In this document: piece after piece, positions 61,706 to 64,000 of the stretch
Position numbering within the stretch: the first letter of the stretch is position 1
How the letters are laid out: every line of letters starts with the position of its first letter
Assembly (NCBI RefSeq): GCF_905475395.1
Contig: NC_058339.1
Coordinates: 86,252,520 to 86,316,519, forward strand
Source: Chrysoperla carnea
Taxonomy: Eukaryota > Arthropoda > Insecta > Neuroptera > Chrysopidae
Length of the DNA stretch: 64,000 nt
Direction of reading: 5' to 3'
Program-made: the position numbers and the translations under genes
Notes under the pieces: generated by a model
What the model was told of the DNA's origin: nothing
Database searches by the model: none
Seen by the model: only the letters and a program-made list of their open reading frames with translations

Positions 61706-62095
61706 CTACCGTATAGACGGTATACCGTATAGACTCATACCGTCTGTACGGTATACCGTCTATACGGTATACCGTCTATACGGTATACCGTCTGTACGGA
61801 ATACCGTCTATACGGTATACCGTCTGTACGGAATACCGTCTATACGGTATACCGTCTGTACGGTATACCGTCTATACGGTATACCGTCTATACGGTATAC
61901 CGTCTGTACGGTATACCGTCTATACGGTATACCGTCTATACGGTATACCGTCTATACGGTATACCGTCTATACGGTATACCGTCTGTACGGTATACCGTC
62001 TATACGGTATACCGTCTGTACGGTATACCGTCTGTACGGTATACCGTCTGTACGGTATACCGTCTATACGGTATACCGTCTGTACGGTATACCGG
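61706..62095. repeat. Satellite of about 24 copies of a 16-bp palindromic unit
   Basis: The unit is TATACCGTCTATACGG (variants CTGTACGG and GGAATACC). Each unit alternates the perfect palindrome GGTATACC with the near-palindrome CCGT-N4-ACGG. Edges become irregular to about 62150. The minus-strand reading frame across it is an artefact of periodicity. Confidence 0.95.
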
Positions 62096-62179
62096 TATAC
62101 GGTATAAACGGTATCCCGTATACGGTCTAGACCGCCCACGGTATACCGTATACGGTCTATTTAGACGCGGTATGAAATT

Positions 62180-62460
62180 ATTTTTGCCCTTTTATACCGT
62201 GGGGCCCTTATACCGTGCACGGTATACTTTTTCACGGTATACTCTTTATGCCGCCGAGCCCTTATACCGTGTGTGGTATAGTCTCGTCCACGGTATACAC
62301 AATATAGATTGGAAGGCTTATTTGAAGCAAATGAAATATACCGTGTGCGGTATAGTCTCGTCCACGGTATACATTATACAGATGGGAAAGCGTATTCTAC
62401 AGAAATGTAACATACCGTGTGCGGTATACTCTCGTCCGCGGTATACATTAAACAGATGGG
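62180..62460. repeat. Tandem 74-bp hairpin units related to the 16-bp satellite
   Basis: From about 62,264 three units begin ATACCGTGTG(T/C)GGTATA, continue CTCGTCC(A/G)CGGTATACA and share a variable 35-40 bp spacer (GATGGGAA at the end). TACCGTG and CACGGTA pair within each unit. Looser versions (TTATACCGTGGGGCCC, TTATACCGTGCACGGTAT) lie at 62,190-62,250. Confidence 0.8.
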
Positions 62461-62850
62461 AATGATTGTCGAAGTTCGAGCTCTATACTTGTCTCTGGAA
62501 GCTTGGACTATAAATACTATACATACGTTGTAAATATGTTGGGTTGATTCAACAAAACATTATTGCGTACTTTCACTTCTTTATTATTATTAACATTTAA
62601 AACTGGATCCACAGCAGCAGCGGTCATTTTATTAAGAGATGCAATGCTGTTTGTTTATAAATTGTTGTTTTTTTATTTTTTAACAAACTGCAGCAGCAAT
62701 CATGTATGAAGAATTATATTAACTATTATTTATTACAACTAATTTTTTTTCTTCTTAGATTGTTTTGTAATTATAATTAATCTAGGAAATATTTTGTAAT
62801 TGTATATAATACGTTTTATGTACGGTCTTGGACACTTAAAACATGTACTT

Positions 62851-63640
62851 TTAAGGATGTACGAGCATTAGGGCAATTTTAGATGAAAGGCTTGATTTTT
62901 TTTTTATGAAGTAGGACTAAGTTTTAATTAATTCTGAAAATTTTATGGGAGGGGGTTGTCCGATTATTTAAATAAATAAATTGGCAGTACATAGTCGGTG
63001 TGGTACTGAAGTCGAAAAAACATTAAAAAAAGGTCTTGTTAGCCTTCATAGATTATTCTTCGAACATGTACTGCAGCTTATGACGGAACGATCATTATCT
63101 CCATAGACAAATGATGTGTTTTATCCACTTTTCAGATTCTGTTTATTCAGTTTTTTGCAGTTTTTTTATTATCATTAAAAAACGGCTCAACTAATTCTGC
63201 TGAAAACTCTTTCAGTTCTTAAATACGCGATTACGCGTTAATGGCATAACTGGTTCGCGAGATAATCGCAGCGAACGAACCCGAACGCACATACGCACAC
63301 ACACACACACACATAAATAGACATCAGATTGAAAAGGTTTGATTCGGATATTGAGGCCTTGAAACCGCGGAAATATGTAAAACTGGAGATTTTTAAAATC
63401 GGCTCCATTACGTTAACACTCTCTGGGAAGTTAATAAATGACTTCAAAAGTAGGCATATTTAATATTGGTCTTATGGGAAAACGGTAGATGAATGATATG
63501 TTTTCATAGATTTCTTTAAGACTAGTCGGTGGAAATTAAAAACAAAAAAGGATTTCAATTAAAATTAAAACTTTAATAAATAATTGAAAACAAAAAACCA
63601 TTGTGCTCGACTAATTAAGGATGTATAAGCAAATCAAGTC
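62851..63640. mobile_element. TTAA-element family, composite copy
   Basis: TTAAGGATGTACGAGCATTAGG (62851), ATTTTATGGGAGGGGGTTGTC, then AAACGGTAGATGAATGATATG and TGTGCTCGACTAATTAAGGA (63613 begins another TTAAGGATG head) parallel 59839-60143. A segment at about 63,300-63,430 is the inverse of 47540-47650. It includes a (CA)n tract at 63295-63313. The right-hand TTAA end was not found in the window. Confidence 0.6.
63295..63313. repeat. (CA)n microsatellite
   Basis: Uninterrupted CA dinucleotides inside the TTAA-family element. The minus-strand run of Val-Cys in a short frame comes from it. Confidence 0.95.
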
Positions 63641-64000
63641 AAGCTATCAAAGTTGAAAATGGCTCCAAAATTAGACGCTGTATTAGCTTTGAATTCTTTA
63701 ATCTTTTCGTGAGTTTAGTAGTAAAACTGTCAATTCGGAAAATATCGTTTGTAATATTAAGAAAAGAGCCTTTTTTTAAACAAAACGTGAAGTTGTTTCA
63801 GCTGTACACTCAATTTTAATAGAAAACGAGTGCTTTCAAAATTGCATAAAAATAAAGGTAGATACTTACTTCAGAACGTAACTCATAGCATAATTTTATA
63901 ATTTTATTTTATAGCTATCCTTGTAATATGTAATAAATTTACAAGAATGGATGATAACGGTAACATTTCTAATATATTAAATGCTTGCATATCTTTCAAT

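Noticed and set aside
61936..62139. Minus-strand frame with repeated TVYRIDGIPYRR-type peptide
   Set aside because: A 16-bp repeat stays open in some frames and gives a 16-residue periodic peptide; this is satellite DNA.

Overview
The window looks like nuclear DNA of an insect: it is strongly A+T-rich, has GT-AG introns, poly(A) signals, satellites and many decayed transposons, and lacks bacterial operons, ribosome-binding sites, rRNA genes or CRISPR arrays. The one securely recognised gene fragment is the first coding exon of bazooka/par-3, the cell-polarity scaffold conserved in animals. The order of insects was not determined. Several LINE/SINE tails resemble ones I associate with flies, but that is memory and was not checked.

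Layout: (1) 1-11.1 kb is gene-free and repeat-filled: a 1.1-kb fold-back element, a copy of a hairpin-ended repeat family (called HE here), a TIR element, a hAT element and a 2.5-kb tandem satellite with a monomer of about 316 bp. (2) 11.2-21.3 kb holds a five-exon plus-strand gene (348 codons, assembled here from matching splice phases) of unknown family. Its upstream region has a good RFX X-box and an inverted CCAAT box, which hints at a role in ciliated cells. Its introns hold a Helitron end, an HE copy, a hAT MITE and LINE tails. (3) 21.3-27.2 kb is intergenic, with a tRNA-derived SINE and an RNase H remnant of a non-LTR retrotransposon. (4) At 27,452 bazooka starts. Exon 1 codes 40 residues and ends in a consensus donor. 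I found no second exon in the remaining 36.4 kb, so most of the window is read as a very long first intron. It is packed with HE copies, Helitron ends, SINEs, LINE remnants, TTAA-flanked elements, a hAT MITE with a perfect 8-bp target duplication, microsatellites and a 16-bp palindromic satellite. One candidate terminal exon (57,419-57,552) of unknown gene lies inside it.

Nothing here forms a pathway or operon. The two genes are independent transcription units on the same strand, and the rest is mobile-element biology. The most unusual items are: HE elements with a different hairpin at each end and no TIRs; a satellite that carries a CRE/ATF palindrome in every intact monomer; a 46-bp perfect hairpin next to a Helitron-type terminus; and the 16-bp GGTATACC satellite next to 74-bp hairpin repeats. 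All family names rest on reading the sequence by eye; no database search was run.
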